Counted from the first letter of the stretch, positions 54,647 to 64,000 are shown. The stretch is 64,000 nucleotides of DNA from Parabacteroides chongii (GCF_029581355.1 NZ_CP120849.1:1334501-1398500); one strand, 5' to 3'. The notes: generated from the sequence alone by a model not told the origin. A program made the numbers and translations.

Positions 54647-56797
54647 TTATTGAGATGTCATAAAACGGAAATTATAATCACTGAATGACCAGACTTTAGC
54701 CCCTTCTGGAATGACGGCTTTTCCCGTTTTATTTCCATCCGCATCTACATCTACTTTCAGAACAATACGGGAAAAATCACCTTTTTCATAGTCAAAACTT
54801 TTGCCGTCATCATCATACAAATTATAAGAAGAAGAAGTTTTACCATAATGACGTACTTCCAGCGGTAGCTTTTCATCCTTCACCTTTGTCACAGCAGGCC
54901 ACAAAGGGATAATCCCTCCTTCTTTCACATACACCGGAATTTTTGACAAACCGGGAGAAACAGTTATCACCTCACCTTCTCCAGCAAATTCTCCTGTATA
55001 AAAATCATACCATTTACCTTGTGGCAGGATTACCTGGCGTTCTTTTTCTCCTGCAAATAAAGGAGCGATAAGCAGGCTCGGACCTACCATAAACTGGTCC
55101 TTCACCTCTTTCCTTACAGCCATCGCATACGGATTAGCAGTTGCATCCAACACCCCTTTTTCTGTTTGCGAATCCGCCTGATAACCTTCTTCCAGATTCA
55201 TAGCACGAATAGGAGGAGTCCCTTCAAAGGCATAATCAGCAAAAGCAGTATAGAGGTAAGGGATTAGTTGCATACGTAATTGTGCGATCGCACGCACCTC
55301 TTTTTCCACTTCCGGAAAACTCCAGGGCTTCGTTCCATCTGCCCAGGCATCCAATTGAGCCACAGGAGAAAAACAAACTGTCTGCATCCGTCTTAACCAC
55401 TCTTCCCCCGTCGCGGAAGATCTTACCTCCGGCGTCCAAAGAACACCGATAAAGGAACTGTTTATCAATGCTGTTATAAAATCACGATGGGCATAATAGT
55501 CGTTATAAATAACATAAGGATACGAGCTGGTCCCTGCATTCCCGGCACGAACCAATCCATACGTTCGTGTATTGCGTTTACGGAACATGTCCATCGTAAC
55601 ACTCTGCATCATCGAACCATATATCTGACGCATCTGCTCCGCCGATATTCCGGAAGGGAAAGATGCGACATCCGGCCAAAGCCATGAATCATAGCCATCA
55701 TTTTCATCCATCTTATATCCACTGACACCTTTATCCAGCTGATGCTTCTCAAAATGCTTCACCATGATCTTCTGTGCTGCTGGCATCGAATAATCGGGAA
55801 CAATCCCACACCATACCGTATGCGACCCGGTATAGGGTTCGATTTTACTGTACAGCTCGCCATCCGGTGAGATATAAGGATTAATCCATACATTCGTTTT
55901 TATATGCTGGTCATTCAAGCCTTTCACAAAATTATCCGGATCCGGGAAACGGGTGTTGTCCCATTCGTAGGTACACGGATAAGAACGGCTCATCCAGCCG
56001 GGTTCAAGTCCCACCACACTTAACGGAAAACCCCGCTTTTCAAACTGAGATACTTCTTCATTGACTTCTTTATCGGAGAACAAGGAAGGCACACGATGCC
56101 AAAAACCAAGCCCCCACCTCGGAGGTAATGCCCCGCCGCCATTATACAAATTAAAACGACGTACGACATCCAGCATAGTCGGCCCGGCAAACAGGACAAC
56201 CTCAACCCCTTCTGCAGGAACCAGGAACTCCAGATTATCCGAATAAGGTTGGGCTTCCCAATGCTTATCCGTATTCCTATCCCTAATGACTGGTGGATTT
56301 TTACTGTCTTTCCGCACACTCGTACCCACCCAGGTATCAATATAACGGGCTGAATTTATAAATGCACCATACCCTCTCGACGAAACAAAGAAAGGAACCG
56401 GTGTATGCGTACGCCCATCATCTTTTCCAGTATAATGATCGACATGCAGCCGCATAATACGTCCTCTTTGTTCAACCGTCTTGAAATTCAGCCCTAGACC
56501 GAATATCTTTTCCTCCTTTTCAAGCGGGAAACGGATATAGGTTTTTCCGTCTACTACTTCAAAAGTGATATCTTCCCGAGATATAGGTAAGGAAGCTTCC
56601 CCCATTTTTCCGATAGCATCAAGTTTGGGAGTTATATTCAATTCACTCAGCAAGTTCACCTTCTCAGGAGTACCTACAGATACATTCCATACCCCTGCAG
56701 TCTCTTCTTTCCACTCGACTCCCCCTTTTCGTTGAGGAGAATTATTACATGCACTCAAAATACAAAGAGTACAGATTACTACAAAATATTTTCTCAT
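54647..56797 (-). CDS. GH31-family alpha-glycosidase lipoprotein
   Basis: Exported alpha-glycosidase of family 31, which includes alpha-glucosidases, alpha-xylosidases and alpha-galactosidases. The N-terminus carries a lipobox (LSAC). An N-terminal beta-sandwich (about 25-215) is followed by the barrel: PPRWGLGFWHRVPS, VVGLEPGWMSRSYPCTYEWD, and GYKMDENDGYD with D364 as the predicted nucleophile. The distal C-terminal beta domains contain LYDDDGKSFDYEKG. The KMDE nucleophile motif is standard. At 716 residues it is typical of compact GH31 proteins. It lies 56 bases after susD, behind a hairpin. Substrate within the family cannot be decided; alpha-galactose or alpha-glucose are both possible. 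Confidence 0.88.
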   Translation of the reverse strand: MRKYFVVICTLCILSACNNSPQRKGGVEWKEETAGVWNVSVGTPEKVNLLSELNITPKLDAIGKMGEASLPISREDITFEVVDGKTYIRFPLEKEEKIFGLGLNFKTVEQRGRIMRLHVDHYTGKDDGRTHTPVPFFVSSRGYGAFINSARYIDTWVGTSVRKDSKNPPVIRDRNTDKHWEAQPYSDNLEFLVPAEGVEVVLFAGPTMLDVVRRFNLYNGGGALPPRWGLGFWHRVPSLFSDKEVNEEVSQFEKRGFPLSVVGLEPGWMSRSYPCTYEWDNTRFPDPDNFVKGLNDQHIKTNVWINPYISPDGELYSKIEPYTGSHTVWCGIVPDYSMPAAQKIMVKHFEKHQLDKGVSGYKMDENDGYDSWLWPDVASFPSGISAEQMRQIYGSMMQSVTMDMFRKRNTRTYGLVRAGNAGTSSYPYVIYNDYYAHRDFITALINSSFIGVLWTPEVRSSATGEEWLRRMQTVCFSPVAQLDAWADGTKPWSFPEVEKEVRAIAQLRMQLIPYLYTAFADYAFEGTPPIRAMNLEEGYQADSQTEKGVLDATANPYAMAVRKEVKDQFMVGPSLLIAPLFAGEKERQVILPQGKWYDFYTGEFAGEGEVITVSPGLSKIPVYVKEGGIIPLWPAVTKVKDEKLPLEVRHYGKTSSSYNLYDDDGKSFDYEKGDFSRIVLKVDVDADGNKTGKAVIPEGAKVWSFSDYNFRFMTSQ

Positions 56798-56811
56798 ATA
56801 TCCTATTTAAA

Positions 56812-56841
56812 AGAAGGCAGAAACACAGGTCCCTGCCTTCT
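56812..56841 (-). terminator. Hairpin between susD and the GH31 gene of PUL4
   Basis: AGAAGGCAG (56812-56820) pairs perfectly with CTGCCTTCT (56833-56841), with a 12-base loop. Only a short T-stretch follows on the minus strand (TTTAAAT), so it is probably an attenuator. Confidence 0.55.
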
Positions 56842-56853
56842 ATAATTATAAAA

Positions 56854-58566
56854 TCAATCTAACGGGTTGAATGTACCACCGCTCCAGCCTTGTGTCTGCT
56901 CCATCTTGGAGTTCGTTTCCAGATACTTGTTAGGTATCGCATAGAAATAGTAGTTATCTTTAAAATCAATAGCAAAGTTCTTATCCAGAATAACTAGCGA
57001 GTCTCTGAAGTAAGTAGCATAATTGTTATCAAAATCAGCCGTATCCTTTATCTTATTGAATTCTTCCTCCGGTATATTCAACTTGGGCAGAACCCCATGA
57101 CGGACTTTCCCGTTCAATTCTGCCTCAAACAAACGTCGGCGGCGCAAATCCCAATAACGTTTACCCTCGAAAGACAATTCCAGCTTTCTCTCCAGCATGA
57201 TCGCATCGATCATTTGCCCTGATGACAGGCCAGTCTTGAGCCCATACATGCCATTATCCCCCGCGAGTATACCAGCTCTTGCCCTGATCGCTTTCAATAC
57301 ATCATAAGCCTCCTCTGTTTTACCCATCATAGCTGCACATTCCGCATAATTCAGCAAAACTTCTGCATGCCGAATCTCAATCCAGTCGGTACTACTTCTT
57401 TCCGTATAATAAGATGTATAACTCGGATCAACAGCCTTTCTACAATAAAAACCTGTTGCCGTAGGAGCATTCAACTCAGCACCCACATACGTCCACTGCT
57501 TTCTTCCGGCTTTACCGCTCAACTCCCATGTACAGCTGTTATAAGCGATAGTCACATTAAATCGAGGATCTCTGTTTTTCCAATACAAAACAGGATCGTA
57601 CTCCTTAGATTCAGTAATAGGAACACCTGTTACCATCGGGTATGATTCAACCATTTCCAATGTCGGATGATTAGCCCCTGTATAATTCTGTGCCTCGGAC
57701 AAAGGACGAGTCGCCGCATTCCATTTGTTTGTAGCTCCCGGTTCCTGGTATCTGCGCCCCCAAATAACTTCCCGGTTCATCTCATCATACCATATCTTTT
57801 CATAACTGGCATACAATCCATAGCCGTTTGCTTCCAACTCTTCTTTTGCCTGTTTATTCACTTTATATGCAGCTTCCCAGCGGTCCATCCGGTTATCCGG
57901 ATTAAACTGAGGACTAGCATAATACAGTAGAACACGCCCTTTCAAAGCTAATGCAGCAGCTTTAGTTGCCCGTCCCAGATCATCACCAGTCCAGCTCCAA
58001 GGAAGATTTTCATAGGCATAATCAAGATCTTTAATAATAATATCAATACACTCAGACGTTTTATTACGTGACACCAACAAATCATCCGTAAGTTTCTGAG
58101 GCAATAATATCATCGGAACACCACCATAGACGCGTACCATGCAAAAATATCTCCAAGCACGAAGGATAGAAGCCTGAGCCTTTAAACTTGTACAAGTTTC
58201 TGTGTCTATCGCCTCATTATTCTCCAACTTTTCAAATAACATGTTTATATTACGAATATCTTCATAATACCAATAATCGCAGGAAGCCGTCGTCAACTGA
58301 CCATACATCACACCACCACCGCCATCGGCTTCATCCGAGTAAGAGGAATAAAAAATAGAATTCGCACCATCTCCATCTCTGTCTTGTTCTCCTTCCCATT
58401 TAGGTAGGTTCTTTTCATACAGTCTGTTTAGGTAAGCTGTCGCATACTTGGCATCTCCCCAAACCTGGTCATCTGTTACAGCTGATAAATCCTTCTTATT
58501 CAGGATATCCGAACAACTCACACTCATAGCCAACAGTGAGCCGTATAATAAATATTTGATAGTCAT
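56854..58566 (-). CDS. SusD/RagB-family lipoprotein (PUL4)
   Basis: Surface glycan-binding lipoprotein of PUL4. The lipobox is AMSVSC and the mature start is CSDILNKKDLSAVTDDQVWG, typical of SusD. The conserved C-terminal signature MLERKLELSFEGKRYWDLRR is at about residues 450-470. Length (570) is normal for the larger SusD group. It follows susC after 18 bases and precedes a hairpin and the glycosidase genes. Its ligand is unknown; the following enzymes suggest alpha-linked galactose, glucose or mannose. Confidence 0.93.
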   Translation of the reverse strand: MTIKYLLYGSLLAMSVSCSDILNKKDLSAVTDDQVWGDAKYATAYLNRLYEKNLPKWEGEQDRDGDGANSIFYSSYSDEADGGGGVMYGQLTTASCDYWYYEDIRNINMLFEKLENNEAIDTETCTSLKAQASILRAWRYFCMVRVYGGVPMILLPQKLTDDLLVSRNKTSECIDIIIKDLDYAYENLPWSWTGDDLGRATKAAALALKGRVLLYYASPQFNPDNRMDRWEAAYKVNKQAKEELEANGYGLYASYEKIWYDEMNREVIWGRRYQEPGATNKWNAATRPLSEAQNYTGANHPTLEMVESYPMVTGVPITESKEYDPVLYWKNRDPRFNVTIAYNSCTWELSGKAGRKQWTYVGAELNAPTATGFYCRKAVDPSYTSYYTERSSTDWIEIRHAEVLLNYAECAAMMGKTEEAYDVLKAIRARAGILAGDNGMYGLKTGLSSGQMIDAIMLERKLELSFEGKRYWDLRRRRLFEAELNGKVRHGVLPKLNIPEEEFNKIKDTADFDNNYATYFRDSLVILDKNFAIDFKDNYYFYAIPNKYLETNSKMEQTQGWSGGTFNPLD

Positions 58567-58584
58567 AATACTTTAATTTTATTA

Positions 58585-61500
58585 TTAGAAACTAAGGTTC
58601 ACACCAAAAGAATAACTCTTCATCATAGGATAATCGAATATTGTCGAACTTTCCGGATCATAATATTTTACCTTATTCTGAAGCAAACATAAGTTATTTC
58701 CTGTCAAGAAGAATTTCAACTGGGCAACCCCCAACTTTGTCAATACAGATTTAGGCAATGCATACGAAAGATTCACATTTTTCAGACGTAAAAAAGAACC
58801 GTTACGCATCCAAAATGTCGATTCCTCATCAGCAGCATTACGAGATGCACGTGGAAAAGCTGCATTCACATTCTCCGGTGTCCAGTGATCAGTCCAAAAA
58901 TCGAAGTTTGTTTCTTGCGGACGTGCCTGAGCACCTCTCATAGCGATCATCACATCATGCCCAGCTACTCCCTGCAAGAAAATATCCAAAGAAATGCCTT
59001 TCCATGAACCACCTAAAGAAATACCGTAATTCAAAGGAGGTGTCGTATGATTTATAATCCAGTCTTTATCATTATCATCAATCACACCATCCGGTTCATC
59101 ACTGTTCGCACCACGCAAATCTTTATAGTTCAGCATTCCCAGTTCAGGCTTCTGCCCAAAGATAGTATAACCTTCCGGCAGTGCATCCAGATCTGCTTGC
59201 GTACGGATAATACCTGTTGCGATATATCCCATTTTACGATCCGTGCTATAACCGATCTCGGACTTATAGGGGCGAAGATTCTCTGCTTCATCTTTCGTGA
59301 CCACTTTATTCACTGCATATCCCAAATTTCCTTTTACATAATACTTGAAATCGTCACCGATCTTATCATTATAGCCTAACTCCACTTCAAACCCTTTGGC
59401 ATCGATCACACCATAGTTTTCAGAAGGCATCTTCGCGCCGAAAGTGGCAGGAATACTGGCTGCTCGGTCTCCCAAAATATCATATGTATGCCGATAGAAA
59501 GCATCCACATTCATCGACAGCCTGTTATTCAGGAAAGTAGCATCAAGACCGAAGTTATATGTCAAAGACTTTTCCCAGGTTATATCGACATTGGGAATAA
59601 CATCTGCTGCAACACCGCTGCTCAACGAACCAAAATAAGCACCATTTACCAGATTATATCGCTGCATCCATTGCCATCCGCTGATCGCATTTTTATCCTT
59701 CAACACGATACCGTCATTCCCCAGCAATCCAATGGAAGTTCTTAATTTCAAATAGTTGATAAACTTAACATTTTCTTTGAAGAACTTTTCTTCCGACACT
59801 CTCCACGCCAATGAAGCAGACGGGAAGAATCCCCAACGGTTCTTGGGAGCAAAATTGACAGATCCGTCATAACGGAAAGAGGCTTCTACCAGGTACCTGT
59901 CATCGTAACCATAATTCAAACGACCTATATAAGAGATACGTCCTGTCTCTTCCCCTTTTCCATCCACGGTAGAGTTCTTCGAATCGGAACTACCGGCAAA
60001 TAATTGGTCGACTGCGGAAGATATGAAGTAATTTCTCACTCCGTTGAACCAATCGACCGTTCCTTCCGATTGCTCGTAAACAAACAGGGCACCCACATCA
60101 TGTTTTCCGAACTTATTGGCATATGTAATATATCCGTTCAACTGATAACTGTCTCTGGTATCATATTTTTCCTCCAGAAAATCACCGTCAGATCTTACTT
60201 TGACACGGTCTACCACATCTGTTATAATATGATTGTGGCCGCCTGTCATTTTATATTCATACAACGAATAAGGACGGTTGAACTGTTTAATAAATGTGTG
60301 CCTGTCGTATTTATTAAATAATAATTTAAGACTCAATCCCTTGATAAACGGAACATTATATTGTAAAGAAATATTCGCTTCATAATTGGAATACTTCTTT
60401 CTGTTATAACCGGTATTCCCTCCCAACAATTCTATCGGGTGCCATTCTACAAAACTTCCCGTCGGCTTCCCGTTAATATACGGAGGTACCTGCCCTGTCC
60501 GGAAAAGTAACCCTCTGTACAGGTTATCCATCTTATCTGAATCGTTGTCATATCTCCAATACGGTTTATCGTCATTTCTCGTATCCATATTCAGATTCAG
60601 GGAGACGATCAGGTCTTTCGTAATGTTTGCCTCCAGGTTACTTCTCAGATTATATTTCTTGAAGCTCAGATTATCGAAAGAACCTGTTTCATAATAGTAG
60701 TTACCTCCAATAAAATAGCGGACACGTTCGTTACCTCCGCTGACATTCAAAGAATGTCTCGTAAGCAGCGGTTGTTTCCATGCCTCATCCAGCCAATTAT
60801 AATTGTTCTTTTTGAAGTACTCTAACTCATCGTCCGTATAATAACTCAAATCTGTCGGATCGACATTTTCCACAATTCTATTGTCATTGATAAAGACTGC
60901 CTGGTTGTAAGCATTCTGTGTCTCAGGAATCATAGTTGCATCAGATATACCGATAGAGCCGGTATAAGCGATCGTCGGCTTTCCTACTTTTCCTTTCTTG
61001 GTAGTAACCAACACAACGCCGTTGGCCGCACGTGCTCCATAGATGGCAGCAGATGCTCCGTCTTTCAGTACAGACAGGTTTTCCACTTCACTCGCATCCA
61101 AACCGTCAAATGCAAATTTATCTCTGACAATCCCGTCAATCACATACAAAGGAGCTGAATCATTCCAGGTACCTTTGGAGCGCACCGTCATATCGGCACC
61201 AGCACCGGGTTTACCTCCGGATTGCGTCAGCAATACCCCTGCCATTTTACCGACAAGCGCACTGGACAAACTACCCGCCGGAGAATCCTGAATATCTTCT
61301 GCACTGACAGAAGAAACCGATCCGGTCAGGTTCACTTTTTTCTGGATACCGTACCCTACAACTACTACTTCTTCGAGCTTCTGAGTATCTTCCAGCAACT
61401 TTACATTAACGGGAGAACCGTCATGTACAGGTACTTCCTGGCTGATATAACCGATATAAGAGATTAGGAGTGTTTTTCCGGAAACATTATTCAAAGTATA

Positions 61501-62019
61501 TTTACCATCGATATCCGTAATGGTTCCGTTCGTAGTTCCTTTCTCCACAACGTTAGCACCGATAATCGGCTCACCGCCAGCATCAGTAACTATACCCGTC
61601 ACATTTCCTTTCTTTCCCTGTGCCACAACCGGCTTTCCCGAACTGTCACTCTTTTCCGCCGGGTTGATTAGAATAAGATTATTCTCTGTGATCTCATACT
61701 TGATCCCTTCCTTTGCAAACAGACGGTTCAAAATAGTTTCGACACTCTGGTCTTTCTCGCGGACAGAGACTTTCTTATCTAGGTTGATTTTTCCACTCTC
61801 ATAAATAAACCGGAACTCGGACTGGTTCTCTATCAAGTAAAGGATCTCCTTGATGGACTGATTATTGACATCCAACGACAGCTTCGTCTTTTGGGAATAA
61901 ACGGTAGCCGAAATATTAAGCGAGAAAGCAATTAAAGCTAATGTTGTCAATCTCATAATAGCGTATACCTTTTTAAGGACCGGATACGATTCCAGCCTTG
62001 ACATATTAAAAAAATTCAT
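58585..62019 (-). CDS. SusC-type TonB-dependent transducer with STN domain (PUL4)
   Basis: Outer-membrane importer and signal transducer of PUL4. A signal peptide (ALIAFSLNISATVYS) is followed by an STN domain (LSLDVNNQSIKEILYLIENQ through VETILNRLF). The carboxypeptidase-regulatory-like domain (GIVTDAGGEPIIGANVVEKG), LEEVVVVGYG, plug (VLKDGASAAIYGARAANGVV) and barrel ending SFGVNLSF come after. The STN domain and the adjacent sigma/FecR pair show trans-envelope control, as in the FecA/FecR/FecI scheme. I chose the ATG at 62019 because it directly follows the leader shared with the PUL2 susC; an ATG at 62061 would add 14 residues. SusD follows after 18 bases. Confidence 0.95.
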   Translation of the reverse strand: MNFFNMSRLESYPVLKKVYAIMRLTTLALIAFSLNISATVYSQKTKLSLDVNNQSIKEILYLIENQSEFRFIYESGKINLDKKVSVREKDQSVETILNRLFAKEGIKYEITENNLILINPAEKSDSSGKPVVAQGKKGNVTGIVTDAGGEPIIGANVVEKGTTNGTITDIDGKYTLNNVSGKTLLISYIGYISQEVPVHDGSPVNVKLLEDTQKLEEVVVVGYGIQKKVNLTGSVSSVSAEDIQDSPAGSLSSALVGKMAGVLLTQSGGKPGAGADMTVRSKGTWNDSAPLYVIDGIVRDKFAFDGLDASEVENLSVLKDGASAAIYGARAANGVVLVTTKKGKVGKPTIAYTGSIGISDATMIPETQNAYNQAVFINDNRIVENVDPTDLSYYTDDELEYFKKNNYNWLDEAWKQPLLTRHSLNVSGGNERVRYFIGGNYYYETGSFDNLSFKKYNLRSNLEANITKDLIVSLNLNMDTRNDDKPYWRYDNDSDKMDNLYRGLLFRTGQVPPYINGKPTGSFVEWHPIELLGGNTGYNRKKYSNYEANISLQYNVPFIKGLSLKLLFNKYDRHTFIKQFNRPYSLYEYKMTGGHNHIITDVVDRVKVRSDGDFLEEKYDTRDSYQLNGYITYANKFGKHDVGALFVYEQSEGTVDWFNGVRNYFISSAVDQLFAGSSDSKNSTVDGKGEETGRISYIGRLNYGYDDRYLVEASFRYDGSVNFAPKNRWGFFPSASLAWRVSEEKFFKENVKFINYLKLRTSIGLLGNDGIVLKDKNAISGWQWMQRYNLVNGAYFGSLSSGVAADVIPNVDITWEKSLTYNFGLDATFLNNRLSMNVDAFYRHTYDILGDRAASIPATFGAKMPSENYGVIDAKGFEVELGYNDKIGDDFKYYVKGNLGYAVNKVVTKDEAENLRPYKSEIGYSTDRKMGYIATGIIRTQADLDALPEGYTIFGQKPELGMLNYKDLRGANSDEPDGVIDDNDKDWIINHTTPPLNYGISLGGSWKGISLDIFLQGVAGHDVMIAMRGAQARPQETNFDFWTDHWTPENVNAAFPRASRNAADEESTFWMRNGSFLRLKNVNLSYALPKSVLTKLGVAQLKFFLTGNNLCLLQNKVKYYDPESSTIFDYPMMKSYSFGVNLSF

Positions 62020-62088
62020 ATATTTGTAATTTGATTGTTTGTTAACAATAGTGCTGAACACACTGTAAATTAATGATCAAAAAATAAG

Positions 62089-62115
62089 ACGGGAAGTGGT
62101 TGCAACATTTCCCGT
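62089..62115 (-). terminator. Terminator between fecR and susC of PUL4
   Basis: ACGGGAA (62089-62095) pairs with TTCCCGT (62109-62115). On the minus strand CTTATTTTTT follows. The sigma/FecR transcript should end here and susC should start from its own promoter. Confidence 0.7.
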
Positions 62116-62151
62116 TTTTCGTGTTTCATGGTTGTTACTTCATAGGCAAAT

Positions 62152-63132
62152 TTATTTAGAGGTTATACTTATATTTTTCCCTTTCACGTGATAGGCTATA
62201 TTACTTAAATAGGATAAGGCCTCCAACACATCCGCAATTGTTTCTTCCTGTATTACACCATTGTAATGTATGTTTTTACCTAAATCCCCCTGAATATGGA
62301 TATCGACATTATACCATCTTTCCAAATATTTACAGACATCCTCCAATGACATATCATCCATGTAAAGCTTATTATTCAGCCATCCATAAGAATGAGACAA
62401 ATCACCGCTAAGTTGTTTCAATGTATTAGTTCGTTTATCGAACTCAGCCATATCACCCGCTTTCATCTTCAGTTTGTCGTTATTATGTCCCAGTTCAATA
62501 TCTCCCTCCACCAATGATGCTTGTACAGTTGGGTCATCGGCATAAGCTTTCAGGTTAAAAGATGTGCCTAATACTTTCACCTCTACTCCATCAGCCATTT
62601 TCACAATAAAAGGGGTTTTACTTTTTGATACATCAAAATATCCTTCCCCCTGAAAACGGACTTCCCGAATTTTCTTCTTCGAATTATATACATAAGTAAT
62701 ATCCGACCCTGAATTCAACTTTACGACCGACCCGTCAGGCAACGCTATTTCCGAACGGTTCCCGTAATCGGCAGTCAAGCTGACAGAGATATCCTGCTCC
62801 TTATCAAATACTCCGGTAACAGAAAGAACGACCATCAATAAGACAGAGGCAGCAATACCCGATAAAGTATAATAAATATTATTCATACGTTTCCGAAGAA
62901 GAGTCTTCTGTCTGTTCGACGTATCCACTTTCTCCCAGGCACGATCCACATTGAAAATACCAGGATCCATATAATGTCCGGATTCCTCCCAGATCCTGCG
63001 GTACCGCTCCATTTCCTGCCGATTCTCCTCTTTTCGATCCAGCCATTCCTGTAGTACCGGATCGGTGATATCTTTTTCACCACTGAGCAGGTAATCTATT
63101 ATATGATCACTTATATGTTCTTTTTCTTCCAT
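62152..63132 (-). CDS. FecR-family anti-sigma factor (PUL4)
   Basis: Inner-membrane anti-sigma factor of 326 residues. The cytoplasmic N-terminus (about 1-80) contains WLDRKEENRQEMERYRRIWE. One transmembrane helix follows (YYTLSGIAASVLLMVVLSVT, about 87-106). The FecR domain (about 115-225) begins VSLTADYGNRSEIALPDGS and includes GEGYFDVSKSKTPFIVKM. The C-terminal DUF4974-type domain (about 250-322) has KLYMDDMSLEDVCKYLERWY. It follows the sigma gene by 64 bases, almost the same layout as in PUL2. Confidence 0.93.
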   Translation of the reverse strand: MEEKEHISDHIIDYLLSGEKDITDPVLQEWLDRKEENRQEMERYRRIWEESGHYMDPGIFNVDRAWEKVDTSNRQKTLLRKRMNNIYYTLSGIAASVLLMVVLSVTGVFDKEQDISVSLTADYGNRSEIALPDGSVVKLNSGSDITYVYNSKKKIREVRFQGEGYFDVSKSKTPFIVKMADGVEVKVLGTSFNLKAYADDPTVQASLVEGDIELGHNNDKLKMKAGDMAEFDKRTNTLKQLSGDLSHSYGWLNNKLYMDDMSLEDVCKYLERWYNVDIHIQGDLGKNIHYNGVIQEETIADVLEALSYLSNIAYHVKGKNISITSK

Positions 63133-63196
63133 GAATCTTCCTTTTATAATTAAGACACCCTAAAACAAAAAAGGTCCTATACGGACCTAAAAAAAA

Positions 63197-63739
63197 TTAT
63201 ATACCTTTTACCTCCAGGCACTTTTTCAACCTCTGAAGGGATGCCCATATCTGATTTTTAATTGTTTTGACTGAAATGGATAACTGGTCTGCAATCTCTT
63301 TCTGCTTCAGTCCTTTTACGCGGTGAAGGAGTAACACCTCTTTACACCTGCCAGGCAACAGGTTGATACAATCGTAAAGGGCCATGCGGAATTCTTCAGT
63401 CTCAAGCGGATTTTCTTCGTAATAAGAAAGTTGCTCTTCCCGGTTCTCTAAAACTGTTTTGTAATTCGTTTGCGTACGGATATGATTCAATGCCAAATTT
63501 CTAGCCATCTTATAAAGGTATCCGGAAACATTTTCGCCAATCGCTATTTTCTTCCGATTGTTCCAAAGCGTAAAGAATAAGTCCTGCACAACATCCTCAG
63601 CATCCTCCTTCTCTCCTAACAGACGATAGACATAACAACACAAGCGGCTGTAATATCGTACAAACAGCTTATTGTAACTGGTGTAATCATCATTTCCGAT
63701 TGCAGCAATTAGTTTTTCATCTGTAATAGAGGCATTCAA
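63197..63739 (-). CDS. ECF RNA polymerase sigma factor (PUL4)
   Basis: Extracytoplasmic-function sigma factor, 180 residues, expected to switch on the PUL4 susC operon. Region 2 is at about residues 22-90 (YNKLFVRYYSRLCCYVYRLL, EDAEDVVQDLFFTLWNN). Region 4 is at about 122-175 (LLPGRCKEVLLLHRVKGLKQ, KEIADQLSISVKTIKNQI). Compared with the PUL2 sigma factor, region 4 recognition residues differ, so the two should use different promoters. It heads the PUL4 unit. Confidence 0.94.
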   Translation of the reverse strand: MNASITDEKLIAAIGNDDYTSYNKLFVRYYSRLCCYVYRLLGEKEDAEDVVQDLFFTLWNNRKKIAIGENVSGYLYKMARNLALNHIRTQTNYKTVLENREEQLSYYEENPLETEEFRMALYDCINLLPGRCKEVLLLHRVKGLKQKEIADQLSISVKTIKNQIWASLQRLKKCLEVKGI

Positions 63740-63861
63740 TATATATTAAGTTAAATATTCAACAAGTATTATTCTGTAATTATCATAACTATTTCTTAAT
63801 GACATGGCTGTATGAGCTAATTAAAATCATTTTCTATATAATTGCACGCTATAATCCAATG

Positions 63862-63869
63862 CAAATGTA
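63862..63869 (-). promoter_or_regulatory. -7 box upstream of the PUL4 sigma gene
   Basis: On the minus strand TACATTTG matches TAnnTTTG. It lies about 123 bases before the ATG at 63739, implying a leader of roughly 110 bases. No -33 box is found at the usual spacing. Confidence 0.4.
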
Positions 63870-63901
63870 AACTTATTTTTGTTATAAAAAATAGTATAAA
63901 A

Positions 63902-64000
63902 CTACTTATTTGATGGATTATCCTCTGATTCACCAATCATCTTCTTACCGGAAGCTGTCACATATCGTAAAAATTCGCAATGCACGTCGATATCCATTAT
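63902..64000 (-). CDS. Possible 3' end of a gene entering from the right edge (partial)
   Basis: The minus strand is open from the window edge to a TAG at 63904-63902. The 32 codons include VHCEFLRYVTASGKKMIG and end ESEDNPSNK. It could be the tail of a neighbouring gene or a short chance frame. No family is recognised. Confidence 0.35.
   Translation of the reverse strand: MMDIDVHCEFLRYVTASGKKMIGESEDNPSNK

Overview
The window is Bacteroidales chromosome, most like Bacteroides or Parabacteroides. It carries four SusC/SusD outer-membrane pairs, two ECF-sigma/FecR pairs, many signal-peptide and lipobox glycosidases, and promoters of the TAnnTTTG type used by Bacteroidetes. Genus and species cannot be settled from sequence reading alone. 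I see no rRNA, tRNA, CRISPR array or insertion sequence. Almost the whole window is four polysaccharide-utilisation loci (PULs) laid end to end.

PUL1 (about 125-14143, + strand) has a membrane-anchored DUF6377-type regulator, SusC, SusD, a PKD-domain surface lipoprotein, a GH3 lipoprotein, a GH5 lipoprotein and a second, periplasmic GH3. The enzyme set fits a beta-glucan. It ends at a perfect bidirectional terminator shared with PUL2.

PUL2 (24941-14201, - strand) has an ECF sigma factor, a FecR anti-sigma factor, an STN-type SusC and a SusD. After a strong hairpin and a second promoter come only two phosphoesterases: an endonuclease/exonuclease/phosphatase-family lipoprotein and a calcineurin-like phosphoesterase with a PQQ-type beta-propeller. 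It has no glycosidase, so the substrate may be a phosphorylated glycan, phospholipid or other phosphodiester.

PUL3 (44605-26422, - strand) has SusC, SusD, an arylsulfate-sulfotransferase-like propeller protein (ASST), a ChrA-family transporter, a PAPS-type sulfotransferase, a DUF6067-type hydrolase, a DUF5107-TPR protein, an alpha/beta-hydrolase esterase, a TIM-barrel sugar isomerase and a GH43. It has no adjacent sigma/anti-sigma pair. A 148-bp segment upstream of susC is bounded by 22-bp inverted repeats and carries a promoter-like element pointing away from susC, which looks like a phase-variable promoter in the OFF state. A YitT-family membrane protein follows behind a terminator.

PUL4 (63869-45489, - strand) has an ECF sigma factor, FecR, an STN-type SusC, SusD, GH31, GH97 of the retaining type, GH92 with a carbohydrate-binding N-terminus, a five-bladed-propeller GH43-like lipoprotein, and an NPCBM protein with an alpha-galactosidase-like catalytic region. 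This suits an alpha-linked galactose- or mannose-containing glycan.

Three intergenic arrays of short palindromes recur at an exact 22- or 23-bp period (25181-25276, 29757-29871, 45229-45297). They differ in sequence but share geometry, and all lie in or beside PUL3. In every PUL a hairpin separates the SusC/SusD (binding) genes from the downstream enzyme genes.
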